Source: a virus
Direction: 5' to 3' (one strand)
Virus record (IMG/VR): IMGVR_UViG_3300037427_000053
Location: 1 to 29,424 of that record
DNA: 29,424 bases
Shown here: piece after piece, positions 13,273 through 23,509 of the stretch
How positions within the stretch are numbered: the stretch's first letter is position 1
Layout: the number at the start of each line of letters is the position of its first letter
The notes under the pieces: model-generated
What the model was told of the DNA's origin: nothing
Databases searched by the model: none
What the model saw: only the letters and a program-made list of their open reading frames with translations
Translations under genes and position numbers: made by a program

Positions 13273-15892
13273 GCGCATATTGGCTAGGTTCAAAGAAAAA
13301 GTCCTGTTTCATGTCTTGTTCCATACGCCGTTCCATTCTACGCAAATAACCTGGATTTGTTTTTTCCATTAGTCCATAAATAAACATGTAATCTAAAGCT
13401 GTCTTTGTGTAGAAAAGATTAAGTCCTGGTGTGTTGCTTACTGCGAACCTAGTAGCGTTTTTAACAAGCGGGTCTGTGTCGCCTGTTTGCACTGCTTCTA
13501 ACGTGTTGCTGTATATTCTAGCTATGTCATCAATGCTGCCGAATGTGGGGCCAAGTAAATTTTGTGTAAGTGTTTGCCCATATTTGTTGTATTCGCCAAA
13601 CAAGAAGTCGCCGTATATACCAGCACCACCACCTTGCACAAAGGCTTTAGTTAATACCTCTACATTCAAACCATTCTCTACACTAAATGCTTCTGATGGC
13701 TCCTTGCCTTTTAATATGTCTTTCAATGTCAGCGATAGGTATCCCATCATAGTTGTGCCTACCATCATCTGTGCTAGGCCATAAATGCCGCTTCTAGTGT
13801 TGCCGCCAAGTTGTTTAGAAACTTGATACTGACCAGACATCCCTTTCATAACCATTGTAATTGGAAAGCCTTTTAACTGCCCTATGGCTCTCAAGGCCTC
13901 ACCAGCAACTGTGCCACGCGCAGTGCCTTGGTTCATAAAAGCACGTTCTTTTGCGCCAGGAGTAGGTATAGCAGTGTCCGCCGAGTCTGTTAGGTATGTA
14001 GATATTTTTGTAGATAAATCATCACGATACTTCTGTATCATTGTTGCCGTTGCTTTTTTTAACGGTCTTTTGCGGGTTGCGTTTACCTTTGCCAAAGCAG
14101 CCGCTTCAACAACAGAATCCGCTACTGTCTCTACAGCAGATGGTGTCATATAGTCACGCCCATCTACAGCTTTCATGTCCATGCTACGCATGACTTCCCA
14201 CTCAGTATCGCTAATTCCGTAACGCTCAAGGTTTAACCTAGTTCTAGTGTCTATATCGCTAAAGGCTTTGCCACGGTATCTTGCCAGGTCGGCAGACATC
14301 ATCCTGGCAAGTCCAACTTTTTGAGAATTGTTCCACCAATTCATACCGTTTATTCTAAAGTAGTGTTGATGTGCTTTTGCCATCAAACCAGGGCCGCTGT
14401 CGTTTGCGCCAAACCTAGCGTGTACATCACCAAGAAAACTCTCAACACCTACGTTTAGTAAGTAAGCTAGTTCTTTTTGTTCATCGCTGTTGAATCCTCT
14501 AAATATGTCACTAAACGCTTCCGCATAAGAACCAAAGATACCTCTGTCAGTCCTAGTGTTGATGAAATGCGCTTTTGTTGATATATCTGAAAACGAGGAT
14601 ATGGTAGCCATACCAAGTTTTGCCATGTTCTGTAGCATGCGCCAGCCAGCGGCAATCCCAGCAAAGTCTGCACCAAATGCTATAGGCAATCCCGCCCCAC
14701 GCGCACGGGTCGAACCGTCAATCTCTCTGAACTGGTTGTTTAGTCTGCCAGCCCTTCTTCTAATTTTATCAACACCAGTCATGTTTGGGTCGTTTTGCAA
14801 ATCATTAAGGATGCGGCTAAACATAGCTTCTGGGTTTGTACCAAACACCTCCATCAGACCTATAGACTGCGCATCGTGCGTAATACCATTCACAACGGAT
14901 TCTGCTAGGCTTTGACGACTGTAAGTTTTTGAGTAGTCGTATGCGGCCTTGCCTGTCTTGAAATGGATAACCCTGCTTTGGCTAAGTTTTTTTGCAAGGT
15001 TGGCGGGGCCAGTGAATGACTCAAGGCTATCAATTTTACCGTCATCCCCGCGTAATGCGCCAACCTTTTGGTGATTGCCGCTAACCAAGTTACTCCAAAT
15101 ATCTCCTAAAAATTCTTCTGCTGTATAAGGTTTACCATCTTTTGTCGGAGGTTTGTTTTCAAATGTCCTTGCGTCAAGTACACCGTCCTTCATCATGTAG
15201 GCAACCCACTTAGTTTTTGCTTGCTGAAACTCAGCATCAGTTCTTGCCCCATCTCTAAGCAAAATAGGGTCGTGTGACTGGCGGACAACATAGTTCTTTA
15301 AATCGCCAATCATCGCTCCTAACCCGTTTTTGCGTTTCAACAGCCGTTTCTGCGTCACCTGTATAATCTTTGCTATCTTCACAGCGTCCGCGTCAGCAGT
15401 GCTTTTAACTTCAAAGCTGTCTGGGTCAAACATAGCTGCGTAAATTTTTTCGTCTAACTCGCCGCTTTTGAATAGAGTGTCCAGTTTTTCTCGTTTTAAC
15501 GCCGCTACAAGTTGACCAGCATACTGTGTCATAATTGCTTGTTGACGGGCATCAACACTGTTCTGACCGTTCTTCATAAACTTATAACTACCGACCATGA
15601 CTGCCGACAAAGCATCTGCTGGGTCGCCGCCTGACTTAACAAATCTCATTGTCTCTGCGTATGCTTTAGCATTTAACAGTCGGTTACGTTTTTGCATAAC
15701 TGCATTAATTCTAGCTTGCTTTGCTATCTCACGGGCTAACCCGAATAACTCAAGTTCTTGCCCCTCACCCGCATTTTCTACGCGCTTGGAAAGGCGTTCG
15801 GTAAGAACTTCGATAATTTCGTCAGCTTCTTCCTTTAGCAAATTTATACCCGCTTCACGGGCAGCAGCCATTACTGTATCTACACAACTCAT
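13262..15892 (-). CDS. Internal virion / DNA ejection protein, gp16-like C-terminal part
   Basis: 876 residues, mostly helical, with an amphipathic hydrophobic stretch near residues 400-430 (GLPIAFGADFAGIAAGWRML) and a segment of small residues near 700-730 (LAQMMVGTTMMGYLSLTL). The composition and place between the gp15-like genes and the fibre correspond to the membrane-spanning C-terminal part of T7 gp16-type ejection proteins. Together with the upstream 571-residue gene the length is 1,447, near T7 gp16 (1,318). Stop-start overlap with that gene is ATGA, next to an A6 run. Confidence 0.72.
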   Translation of the reverse strand: MSCVDTVMAAAREAGINLLKEEADEIIEVLTERLSKRVENAGEGQELELFGLAREIAKQARINAVMQKRNRLLNAKAYAETMRFVKSGGDPADALSAVMVGSYKFMKNGQNSVDARQQAIMTQYAGQLVAALKREKLDTLFKSGELDEKIYAAMFDPDSFEVKSTADADAVKIAKIIQVTQKRLLKRKNGLGAMIGDLKNYVVRQSHDPILLRDGARTDAEFQQAKTKWVAYMMKDGVLDARTFENKPPTKDGKPYTAEEFLGDIWSNLVSGNHQKVGALRGDDGKIDSLESFTGPANLAKKLSQSRVIHFKTGKAAYDYSKTYSRQSLAESVVNGITHDAQSIGLMEVFGTNPEAMFSRILNDLQNDPNMTGVDKIRRRAGRLNNQFREIDGSTRARGAGLPIAFGADFAGIAAGWRMLQNMAKLGMATISSFSDISTKAHFINTRTDRGIFGSYAEAFSDIFRGFNSDEQKELAYLLNVGVESFLGDVHARFGANDSGPGLMAKAHQHYFRINGMNWWNNSQKVGLARMMSADLARYRGKAFSDIDTRTRLNLERYGISDTEWEVMRSMDMKAVDGRDYMTPSAVETVADSVVEAAALAKVNATRKRPLKKATATMIQKYRDDLSTKISTYLTDSADTAIPTPGAKERAFMNQGTARGTVAGEALRAIGQLKGFPITMVMKGMSGQYQVSKQLGGNTRSGIYGLAQMMVGTTMMGYLSLTLKDILKGKEPSEAFSVENGLNVEVLTKAFVQGGGAGIYGDFLFGEYNKYGQTLTQNLLGPTFGSIDDIARIYSNTLEAVQTGDTDPLVKNATRFAVSNTPGLNLFYTKTALDYMFIYGLMEKTNPGYLRRMERRMEQDMKQDFFFEPSQYAQRF

Positions 15893-17604
15893 GCTTTTTT
15901 CGTTCCTATCAAACAGTTTGCGCCAGCGCGACTCAACCCTTCGTATGCGTCAGCCTTTGCGTCTAGTTCTTCTGTCGCTGCGATAGATTGCTTTATGTCG
16001 CTTGGCAGTATTGCTTGGTTCTCAGCAGTGTTTAAATCTTCTTCAAGCAAGTCGTTCTCTGCTTGTATTTCCGCTGGGTCAATCTCATCTATTTCGGGTC
16101 TGTCTGCTTCTATCTCTTGCACGGCTTCTTTGTATTCACCCAATCTTCCCAAACCATCGCCTTCTATAGATGCACTGTTAGCCGCGTTCTCTTTCTGCTG
16201 TGGGGTCAAAACACCTTGTTCAGTTTGCACTAGACCAGCGGCTTCGCGCTGTTGCGACTCAAGCGTAGCTATCTTTTCTTGCTTAGACTGTATTTGAGAT
16301 ATCTGTTTGGCAGTGTACTTGGGTTTCTCTAACCCCTCTTTCTTTTGCCTTGCTGCAACATTGCTTTGTATCTTTTCAATATCTGCTTTTAATTTAGCAA
16401 TCTGCGCCTCAGCAGCTTGTCCTATGTCTGGGTCTGCGGGGCGTATCACTACTTCTCCACCCCTGCGCCTCCTTTCTATTTCTATAGCTTTTTTATCTTT
16501 TTTAATTTTAGCAACTAAGGTTGCATCCCCAGCTTCTTCTGCTGCTTTTATTGAGTTCTCCAAAATGTTAGCAATATCGTCTAGGCTCTCAGTCGGCAAA
16601 TTAGAAACGGCATCCTCTCCATCAAGCATAGTAATTTCGTAATCTTCATCATACGGAGACTTTGAAAATGTATCACTTGTGTCCAGCACCTTTTCTGTGC
16701 CATCCGCATCGCGTATTGTTATTGTGCCATCCTTGTCAATGTCGATAACGTCTACAGCCCTTGGGATGCCTTCTGAATCATAAACAATCTTTTTCCCAGC
16801 CTGGTCTTCCATTTTTGCAATATTTGTTTTTTCTACATTGTCAGTTATAGATGTCACATCTATATCTTCGTCAGCGGCGGCTTGTTTTAAAGATATTTTT
16901 TGTGCCTCGTCTCTAGTTGAGGACGGTAACTTGTTAATCCTGTCAGATATTTTGCCAGCACCCCAATGCAGTCCACCACCAAGCGCAGACCCCACTGCCA
17001 CGTTTAGGAAGCTATCCATTAGGCCGTAGTCTCTATCCTGTTCTGCGACTGCTGCACCGATAACAACGGGTTCTATAACTGCCGCGCCGATTGCACCGTC
17101 CATCATACCAGTCGTAAATCTGTTGCCACGTTTGCCTATCCTAGAAGCAGCAGTTGCCATTCTAGCTGTGGCGATGGAAGGTATAAAGGCAGAGCCTACG
17201 TTTAGCGGGTCAAGAAAACTGCCAGCAATAGCAACGCCAAACTGTGCTGCGCCTAGACCTAGACCTCCACGGGAACGGCTAAGTGTAGTCTTAAAATCAG
17301 CGCGTTCGTCATATCTGTCTGCAAGTAATGTAGCCAAACCTTCTTTAATACCCTCGTCTCCGACCTCAATGCCCTCGCGGAAGTAGTCACTCTCTGCCCA
17401 CTCGTCCTTAGTAAGCATGCGGCCTTCACGCCCAGACCCCAGCTTTTGTTCAGCTAGGCGACCTAGTGCATTAGCAGGGTTGTAGTACAAAGTCTCATCA
17501 AGGGTTGAACCCAGAACGTCTAGCGTTCCAGTTTTTGCATAGTCAAAATACTGGTTGCGTAGGTTCTCGTCTTCTTTCTGTTCTGGGATGTATACATCAA
17601 CCAT
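15889..17604 (-). CDS. Internal virion protein, gp16-like N-terminal part
   Basis: 571 residues. A hydrophobic Gly/Ala-rich region lies at about 110-215 (GLGLGAAQFGVAIAGSFLDP, GMMDGAIGAAVIEPVVIGAA, FLNVAVGSALGGGLHWGAG), likely to insert into or cross the host envelope. Residues about 330-530 are charged coiled coil (for example AQIAKLKADIEKIQSNVAAR). No lytic transglycosylase motif is visible, unlike T7 gp16, which suggests peptidoglycan passage depends on another protein. It ends with ANCLIGTKKA at an ATGA overlap with the 876-residue gene. Confidence 0.68.
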   Translation of the reverse strand: MVDVYIPEQKEDENLRNQYFDYAKTGTLDVLGSTLDETLYYNPANALGRLAEQKLGSGREGRMLTKDEWAESDYFREGIEVGDEGIKEGLATLLADRYDERADFKTTLSRSRGGLGLGAAQFGVAIAGSFLDPLNVGSAFIPSIATARMATAASRIGKRGNRFTTGMMDGAIGAAVIEPVVIGAAVAEQDRDYGLMDSFLNVAVGSALGGGLHWGAGKISDRINKLPSSTRDEAQKISLKQAAADEDIDVTSITDNVEKTNIAKMEDQAGKKIVYDSEGIPRAVDVIDIDKDGTITIRDADGTEKVLDTSDTFSKSPYDEDYEITMLDGEDAVSNLPTESLDDIANILENSIKAAEEAGDATLVAKIKKDKKAIEIERRRRGGEVVIRPADPDIGQAAEAQIAKLKADIEKIQSNVAARQKKEGLEKPKYTAKQISQIQSKQEKIATLESQQREAAGLVQTEQGVLTPQQKENAANSASIEGDGLGRLGEYKEAVQEIEADRPEIDEIDPAEIQAENDLLEEDLNTAENQAILPSDIKQSIAATEELDAKADAYEGLSRAGANCLIGTKKA

Positions 17605-20219
17605 TAAAACAGCTTTCTAATCTTCATAGCTTCTCTTTTTCTATTTATTATTGTGCCAGTTTTTATGCCTTGATATTCCAATGCTAATGAAGCTGCGGCT
17701 GCAATAGGAACCGTAACAAAAGCAGCCATAGGGTCTGTATCACCGTCAGCAGCGCCTCCAGCCTTTCTAACAACATTCCCTGTTTGGTCTACTAAGTAAA
17801 AACCTTTGTTATCTGTTGTGGTGCGCCAAGTTCCTTCGCGCATCAAATCACTTAAAAACTCACTTTCAAAACGCTGCACTGCCTTGTTATACCCAGCCGT
17901 GCCAGGTTCCATGCCCTGAACACGGGCTTCCGGCACAGGTGGGTACTGGATACTTGTGGAAAGATAGTCACTGTCTTCCTTCAAGCTGGCGCTTAAAACA
18001 TCAACTATCGGTTCTTGCAACGCTTCATAGTCTTTGTCAATCCTTACAGACGAACCGTTTATATTGCCAAAAACGAACTTGCCGCCGATAACAGTATCAT
18101 ACGCTAATTTTGCTACCTCTGACGCAGACTTGTCTGGAAAAAGAACTTTGATGTAGCCAGCAGTGTTTAGCATAATATCCCTCATTTCGAGGACATGACT
18201 AGCTCTGCCTTTGCTAACACCGCCGCCAAGGACATCATCAGTTATCCCGCCAATTATGCTAGATGTGTAGTCTTTGACAAGGGTGAATACTTCGTCCCGT
18301 ATAACATCTCTATCGGAACTGTTTACATCAGTCTTTATTCTGTCTTGACCTTCCTTTGTATTACCAGCCAGGACTGCTTTCATATTTACATTTGTCGGGT
18401 CTGAAGCAGATAAGTTTTGCGCAAGGCTTACCTGTCCTGTTGTAACTAAATGTCGCATAACCCGATTTTGGTTTTCACCGTAGCTGTTAAGAAAATTGTT
18501 CATCTCCTGTGCTTTTTCTTCGTATGTTTCTGCCGCGTCATACCTTGCCTTAAATGCCCCTAGTTCTGCATTACTTGCAACACGGGCATCTAATGGTGCT
18601 ATTCCCATTTTAATCTGCATTTCAATAAGTTGGTTAGGGGTCAACTCAGAATCAGGATTTTTGGTCTGATAATAACCAACAAAATCTGCGGCTATTTTTT
18701 TGTTGCGGTTGCCCAACTTTTCTACCAATAGTTCATAGGTTCTTTGGCCTTGCGCTGTATTACGCAGCTTGGCTTTTTCTTCTAACACGGCTTTTTCTTT
18801 TGCTGCACTTGTAAACTCAATCCCTTTAAACGCAGCGGATGCCGCTGCTGATGATGCTATTTCTAAATCAAACTTGTCGGCTGCTTGGAACTTTTCTGCG
18901 TTTCTTAGGTTGGTTGATATTTGTGCAGCCGATGTGGTCATTTCATCTGTCATTACACCATCAGCAGCGGCAATCTGTGCCACTAACTCTCGTTCTGCGT
19001 TTACGGCTGAAGCAATAACGGTTTTTTTGCGTTCGGCAATTTCAGCATTTATAAGCCTTTTGATTACTTGCCTGTCATTAAAATCTTTAATATCGGGGGC
19101 TATGACAAATGCACCGTTTTCTTTTTTTGTAACTTGGCCTTCCATACTTCTTAGGTCAGCCAAATTCATGTCTTGCACTTGTGCATCAATAGAATTTAAG
19201 TTTGCGCTGAGTGTCGCAGACTTATCTGAGTTATGACGCGCTTTTATTTTTTGAATAAGAAAGTCTCTGTTACGAGGTTTCATCGCGTTAAAATCTACAG
19301 TAATCATTTCTCCCGCGTTGTTTTTTAGTTCCAAAACATCGCCGCGTCTGATTTTAGAAACAGCAGAATCAGGGCTATTTTCGTCCATTTGCGCTTTGTC
19401 AAGAAATGTGTCCTGAGACTCGTTTACAATTTGGTCGTAAACAGCGTTTACTTCTATGTCATCAACAACTTTTTCTTGTGCATTTATTGCCGTTGTTCTT
19501 GTTGCGTACTCTTGCGCCGACATATCGGCACGTTCAGCCTCTAAAGTATCACGCATGTCATTTATATTTTTTTGGCTTTTTGCGCCGTTTAGCTGAACTT
19601 CAAATCCACTTGCAGACAACTCACGCCTATAACTGCCCTTGTTGTGCTTAATGCGAAGCCCTTGTGCAGCCCACCTATCGAAACCAGCATCAAGGTTTTC
19701 TTGAAGGCCTTTGTATAAACTGCTATTGGAGTCTAAGCCCCTCATCTGGGACATTGTGTCTTCAACAGTTTGGTCTACCTGACTGCCACGAATAACCTGG
19801 TGCTTTGCAAAAGCCTGTTGACTGCCAGTTGCAATCTTTGCAGCCACTGTCTTGTTAAACTCTGCTTCAACAGCCCTAAATTGATTTTTTGTAAGTTTAT
19901 CTCGCAGAGGCTCTATCTTTTGTTTCCGCAATGTTTCGGCGTAAGCCCTTGCATCTTTTTGATAGTCGGGAACAGTTGTCGCTTCTGACGTATTGGTAAA
20001 GTTGTTGAAGTTTTGGTTTGCAAATGTCTTTGCTTCATTGGAAAACTTTTCAGTCTCAGCTTCCTTTTCAGCCATGCCAAACTTAAAAGCAATATCACCA
20101 ACTTGCTTGCCAAGGCTAGCTAATGCCTGCCCAGGCGCTTCAAGCCCAGCCCCTGCGCGTGGGCCAAGCGAACCTGATGCTAAATCTATTTGTCTTTCGT
20201 ATACTGGAATCTTTGGCAT
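17604..20219 (-). CDS. Internal virion protein, gp15-like
   Basis: 871 residues, highly charged and helical. MPKIPVYERQIDLASGSLGP with the PG-A-GL-APGQALASLGKQV start is a familiar beginning for podovirus internal proteins in marine phages. Long stretches are Ala/Glu/Lys/Asp-rich with no membrane segment. T7 gp15 has 747 residues and forms part of the periplasmic ejection tunnel; position between gp14-like and gp16-like genes supports the same role. It starts 7 nt after the upstream stop and its stop shares bases with the following start. Confidence 0.72.
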   Translation of the reverse strand: MPKIPVYERQIDLASGSLGPRAGAGLEAPGQALASLGKQVGDIAFKFGMAEKEAETEKFSNEAKTFANQNFNNFTNTSEATTVPDYQKDARAYAETLRKQKIEPLRDKLTKNQFRAVEAEFNKTVAAKIATGSQQAFAKHQVIRGSQVDQTVEDTMSQMRGLDSNSSLYKGLQENLDAGFDRWAAQGLRIKHNKGSYRRELSASGFEVQLNGAKSQKNINDMRDTLEAERADMSAQEYATRTTAINAQEKVVDDIEVNAVYDQIVNESQDTFLDKAQMDENSPDSAVSKIRRGDVLELKNNAGEMITVDFNAMKPRNRDFLIQKIKARHNSDKSATLSANLNSIDAQVQDMNLADLRSMEGQVTKKENGAFVIAPDIKDFNDRQVIKRLINAEIAERKKTVIASAVNAERELVAQIAAADGVMTDEMTTSAAQISTNLRNAEKFQAADKFDLEIASSAAASAAFKGIEFTSAAKEKAVLEEKAKLRNTAQGQRTYELLVEKLGNRNKKIAADFVGYYQTKNPDSELTPNQLIEMQIKMGIAPLDARVASNAELGAFKARYDAAETYEEKAQEMNNFLNSYGENQNRVMRHLVTTGQVSLAQNLSASDPTNVNMKAVLAGNTKEGQDRIKTDVNSSDRDVIRDEVFTLVKDYTSSIIGGITDDVLGGGVSKGRASHVLEMRDIMLNTAGYIKVLFPDKSASEVAKLAYDTVIGGKFVFGNINGSSVRIDKDYEALQEPIVDVLSASLKEDSDYLSTSIQYPPVPEARVQGMEPGTAGYNKAVQRFESEFLSDLMREGTWRTTTDNKGFYLVDQTGNVVRKAGGAADGDTDPMAAFVTVPIAAAASLALEYQGIKTGTIINRKREAMKIRKLF

Positions 20220-20226
20220 TACTACC

Positions 20227-20682
20227 TCACGCGCCTATGGTTGCTGCTTGCGTACCGCCAGCTAACAAAGATTGATATGATGCCAGTTTGTAGGCAGATG
20301 CTTTAGCGCGGCCTGTGGCGCGAGTTAATGCAGCTTCAGATGCCTTGGCTGCTTGCTCTATATCTGAGGCATATTGAATATTTAAGGCATCCATTTCAGT
20401 GTTAAAGTATGAGTCAGCTAAGGCTTCTAAAGGGCTTCCAGACATTTCCACCCCTGCGGCGGCAGTAGCAACGCGTTGCGTGGCTACTTGCCGTTCAGAA
20501 GCCTTGCGCATATTAGATTCTTCGGAAACCTTACGCCTGGAAAGCAGTATAGCTTCGTTCTCTGCAACCCGCGCATTAAACTCGGCTGTAGCTTTAGCCT
20601 GTTTAGCTGCGGCCTGGTTGCCCTTGTAGCCCAGAATACCACCAAGAACTGAACCGCCTTGTGCCATTGTTGATGCTTCCAT
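20227..20682 (-). CDS. Internal virion protein, gp14-like
   Basis: 151 residues. MEASTMAQGGSVLGGILGYK gives a glycine-rich hydrophobic start, followed by a long helix rich in Ala/Arg/Glu (AAKQAKATAEFNARVAENEA) and GVEMSGSPLEALADSYFNTE, the pattern seen in short internal core proteins of podoviruses. T7 gp14 (196 residues) makes the outer-membrane part of the ejection tunnel. The position between Gp13-like and the 871-residue protein fits. TAATG overlap with the gene upstream. Confidence 0.72.
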   Translation of the reverse strand: MEASTMAQGGSVLGGILGYKGNQAAAKQAKATAEFNARVAENEAILLSRRKVSEESNMRKASERQVATQRVATAAAGVEMSGSPLEALADSYFNTEMDALNIQYASDIEQAAKASEAALTRATGRAKASAYKLASYQSLLAGGTQAATIGA

Positions 20683-21104
20683 TACATCACCCTTGCCATG
20701 CGGTAATAGTCACTACCGTCTGGCCCAAACTTGTACATAATACCTTCATCTTCAAATCCCATCCATCTAGCAAACCTAATCGCCTCTGGGTCGCCCATGT
20801 GAATACTAGCTTGCACACGATGTAAACTCGTTGTTGCCAGTATACTACTAAACAGTGTCTTAGCATACCTAGCTAGTGACAGCTTCCATTTCGGGGCATG
20901 CCTGGACAAAACAACCCAACCTTCGCCGACACCAGCCCACATCTCATGTATGCCACCAACAGCAACAACATCCTTGTCGCCCATGATTGCATAGCCAATT
21001 ACTTGCTGCCCGTTGTCAAACGCAGCCCTCATGCTTTCTGGGAAGTCAAAGTCAGTCTCAATGCTGTTAATAAGACTAGAGTTAAATGGCACAATCCTAA
21101 GCAT
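20682..21104 (-). CDS. Gp13-like protein with GNAT-type fold
   Basis: 140 residues. MLRIVPFN..., then GYAIMGDKDVVAVGGIHEMW, GEGWVVLSRHAPKWK and DPEAIRFARWMGFEDEGIMYKFG follow the acetyltransferase layout seen in the T7 Gp13 family (DUF2833), which has 138 residues in T7. The acetyl-CoA loop (Q/RxxGxG/A) is not clear, so enzyme activity is doubtful; in T7 the protein is needed for assembly of the internal proteins. Order 12-13-14 matches T7. Confidence 0.78.
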   Translation of the reverse strand: MLRIVPFNSSLINSIETDFDFPESMRAAFDNGQQVIGYAIMGDKDVVAVGGIHEMWAGVGEGWVVLSRHAPKWKLSLARYAKTLFSSILATTSLHRVQASIHMGDPEAIRFARWMGFEDEGIMYKFGPDGSDYYRMARVM

Positions 21105-23508
21105 CGAAAGTATTTGACCTCCGCATGATTGCCAGCAATGTCATAGGTAAGGGCTGTGATTGCCTTACTACAACCCTTGCATCAGTCTCGTATCCAGATG
21201 GAAAATATATTTCTTTATCGCCCGTGAACAACGGCACAGCTTTATCCATAGCCATGCTACTGTCGCGGAACGGCAGTCTGTCTAAGTTGCTTGTGTCTGG
21301 CCCTAGTTCCGCACCGACTGTGTTAAAGAACCGTGCTGTCACGCCATGAATACGCTTTAGTTTGCCTTGCGCAATGCCATCATCAGCGCCAGCCTCTAGC
21401 CTTAGTGTCTCTACTGTTGAGGAGTATGAATAACCTACATGCACTTTTGATGCTGTGCGGTCTAAAGTAATTGCGCCACCAGACACTGTTCTGTCTGGGT
21501 GGGTTGCACCATCAGCAAGAATAGACACAACTTCACCCTCTAAGTGGTTTAGCCCTGTAATGGTGCTGGTAGCTGTGCTGTCGTAGGTAAGACCGCTGTC
21601 TACAAAAAACGCATCAGCTACATTATCGCCAAACTCAATAGTCTTAATAAACTCAATATGGCGCACTGTGCTACCATCAATGGTACGTTTGACAGATATA
21701 TAAACCTGGTCTTCTGCACCTGATGGAATAGCGGTAATACTCTCAACAATCCCGCTACCGCCAATGGCGTGGTCATGCCAGCCTACAGCAGCATTTGCGC
21801 GGTCATAGGTAAGACCAACTAAACGCCCGTCACTATGCACAAACCATAAGATTAACTCTGGTTCCTGTTGCCATACCATATCAGTAAGACCGCCGCGTGG
21901 TATGTGGTCTGCTAGGATTGTCAAATCTATTCCTAACAATCCATCAGTGTCCAAGTTAAATGTAATCTCTTTAACTTTCTCTTGGCCCTTCTGGATAAGA
22001 ATAGTGCTGTTACCAGCGCGAACTGGTCTAATGTCTGATGTTCCAAATGTTGTTTCACGCAGCACGTTTACGTTTGTAGGTGTAACTGGCTGGGAACCTG
22101 TGCCACCAGATAAAGTAAACTCTGAACTTGTGGTTAAGATTTGCAAAAATCTGGCTGGTAGTAAATGTCTAATAACATTAACGCTATCAGATGCAATCGT
22201 TAGGTTTACTGCGTCATCATCTAGTATGCCTGGTGTGTGGTTTTCAAAGTCTGCCGACACACTGCCAAATATCGTCTGTGGCTGGCCTGTAGTGCCAGCA
22301 AAGTATAATCGTTGCTCATAGAAGCCAACAGCCCGTGGGAAGCCCTGGTCGCCGTTAAACGCACCCAATGACCACAGTTTAGTCGCGTTACTAGAACCAA
22401 CCGTATGCTCTGGCAAAGTTGAAATGCCAATGGCGTTAGTCTTTACTGTAGCTGTGACTACTGTTGCGCTTGTAAATCCTGTAATTACAACGTAGCCATT
22501 AGCGTCATGCTGATATGTCCACGTTAAAGCGCCGTACACCTCACTGCCTTCAAGGTGAACTGGCGGCGTATTTCCAGAGGTTTGGGTGCTGCCAGTAGTG
22601 TGTTTGTAAACATGCCCGTTGAAACGAACTTTTACATTGTTAGCGTAGCTTTTTGACGCTTCCCATTCATCATAATGGACTTCTAACACTTCTCTAAAAC
22701 GTATATACCTACCCACATCCGCGCTAGTAAACAAATCCGCAGACGCTGTAATTGTTATTCCAGAGCCTGTTTGTGCTGAAGCATACAAAGTTGTAGTGGT
22801 GTCATTCTCATCGAGATAAGGCCCATCAACAAAGTCAATGTCGCCTATTGTAAAGCTGGTTGCTGTCGTTCTTGTCAGCTTTGCTGGCTCATGGCTTTTG
22901 TGTGCCAGGTAAACAACATCAGCAGATTGCGTATGATTTAATTCAAATACCTCTGTGGCGCTGTAAGTCGTAGTAACCTCTACAATCTTACCAGCAGTGC
23001 CGCCACTACTGTAAGTAGTAAAGCCAGTGCTATTTACACCCGATAGTTCAAATGTATTCGTAGCGGTGTTGGCTACAGTAAACTCCTGGTTGTTTAGTTC
23101 AGTCATACCAGCAACTGACTTAATAAACACCCTGTCTCCATTAGAAAAGCCATGACCGTTAGATGTTACAACTGCTGGGTTGGCTTTGGTAATTGCGGTA
23201 ATTGTTTTTGTGGCCTCAGTAAGTAAGCCGCCATCTTTGTAGAAGCGAATATAGTTTGCACCCATTTCCAAGACATACGCTTGCTCATCACTGAACTCAA
23301 AGTTCATCAGGCGAACCTTGCCACCGTCCTTAGAACGCCCAGCAAAGAATGTGCCTGGCCTGCGCGTCACGCCGCCAGACGGATACACCAACATATTGTT
23401 TAGCGTTTGCGCAGCCTCGTTGTATTTCTGTAAATCAATACGACCTTCTAGCTTTGGCGATATTTCACCAGCGCGGAAGTTTGTAATAATGCTGGATACA
23501 CGGGCCAT
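21097..23508 (-). CDS. Tail tubular protein B (gp12-like, tail nozzle)
   Basis: 803 residues, near T7 gp12 (794). MARVSSIITNFRAGEISPKL and YNEAAQTLNNMLVYPSGGVTRRPGT at residues about 29-53 are signature starts of the podovirus nozzle protein. Further beta-rich repeats follow (ETTFGTSDIRPVRAG, GLTYDRANAAVGWHDHAI). It forms the distal tail tube to which fibres dock. Ends 8 nt inside the Gp13-like gene; starts one base after tube A stops. Confidence 0.87.
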   Translation of the reverse strand: MARVSSIITNFRAGEISPKLEGRIDLQKYNEAAQTLNNMLVYPSGGVTRRPGTFFAGRSKDGGKVRLMNFEFSDEQAYVLEMGANYIRFYKDGGLLTEATKTITAITKANPAVVTSNGHGFSNGDRVFIKSVAGMTELNNQEFTVANTATNTFELSGVNSTGFTTYSSGGTAGKIVEVTTTYSATEVFELNHTQSADVVYLAHKSHEPAKLTRTTATSFTIGDIDFVDGPYLDENDTTTTLYASAQTGSGITITASADLFTSADVGRYIRFREVLEVHYDEWEASKSYANNVKVRFNGHVYKHTTGSTQTSGNTPPVHLEGSEVYGALTWTYQHDANGYVVITGFTSATVVTATVKTNAIGISTLPEHTVGSSNATKLWSLGAFNGDQGFPRAVGFYEQRLYFAGTTGQPQTIFGSVSADFENHTPGILDDDAVNLTIASDSVNVIRHLLPARFLQILTTSSEFTLSGGTGSQPVTPTNVNVLRETTFGTSDIRPVRAGNSTILIQKGQEKVKEITFNLDTDGLLGIDLTILADHIPRGGLTDMVWQQEPELILWFVHSDGRLVGLTYDRANAAVGWHDHAIGGSGIVESITAIPSGAEDQVYISVKRTIDGSTVRHIEFIKTIEFGDNVADAFFVDSGLTYDSTATSTITGLNHLEGEVVSILADGATHPDRTVSGGAITLDRTASKVHVGYSYSSTVETLRLEAGADDGIAQGKLKRIHGVTARFFNTVGAELGPDTSNLDRLPFRDSSMAMDKAVPLFTGDKEIYFPSGYETDARVVVRQSQPLPMTLLAIMRRSNTFDA

Positions 23509-23509
23509 G

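Noticed and set aside
15889-15905. Programmed -1 frameshift joining the 571- and 876-residue proteins
   Set aside because: The heptamer is G AAA AAA, not A AAA AAG or another strong slippery site, and I see no clear downstream stimulator; the ATGA overlap explains coupling.
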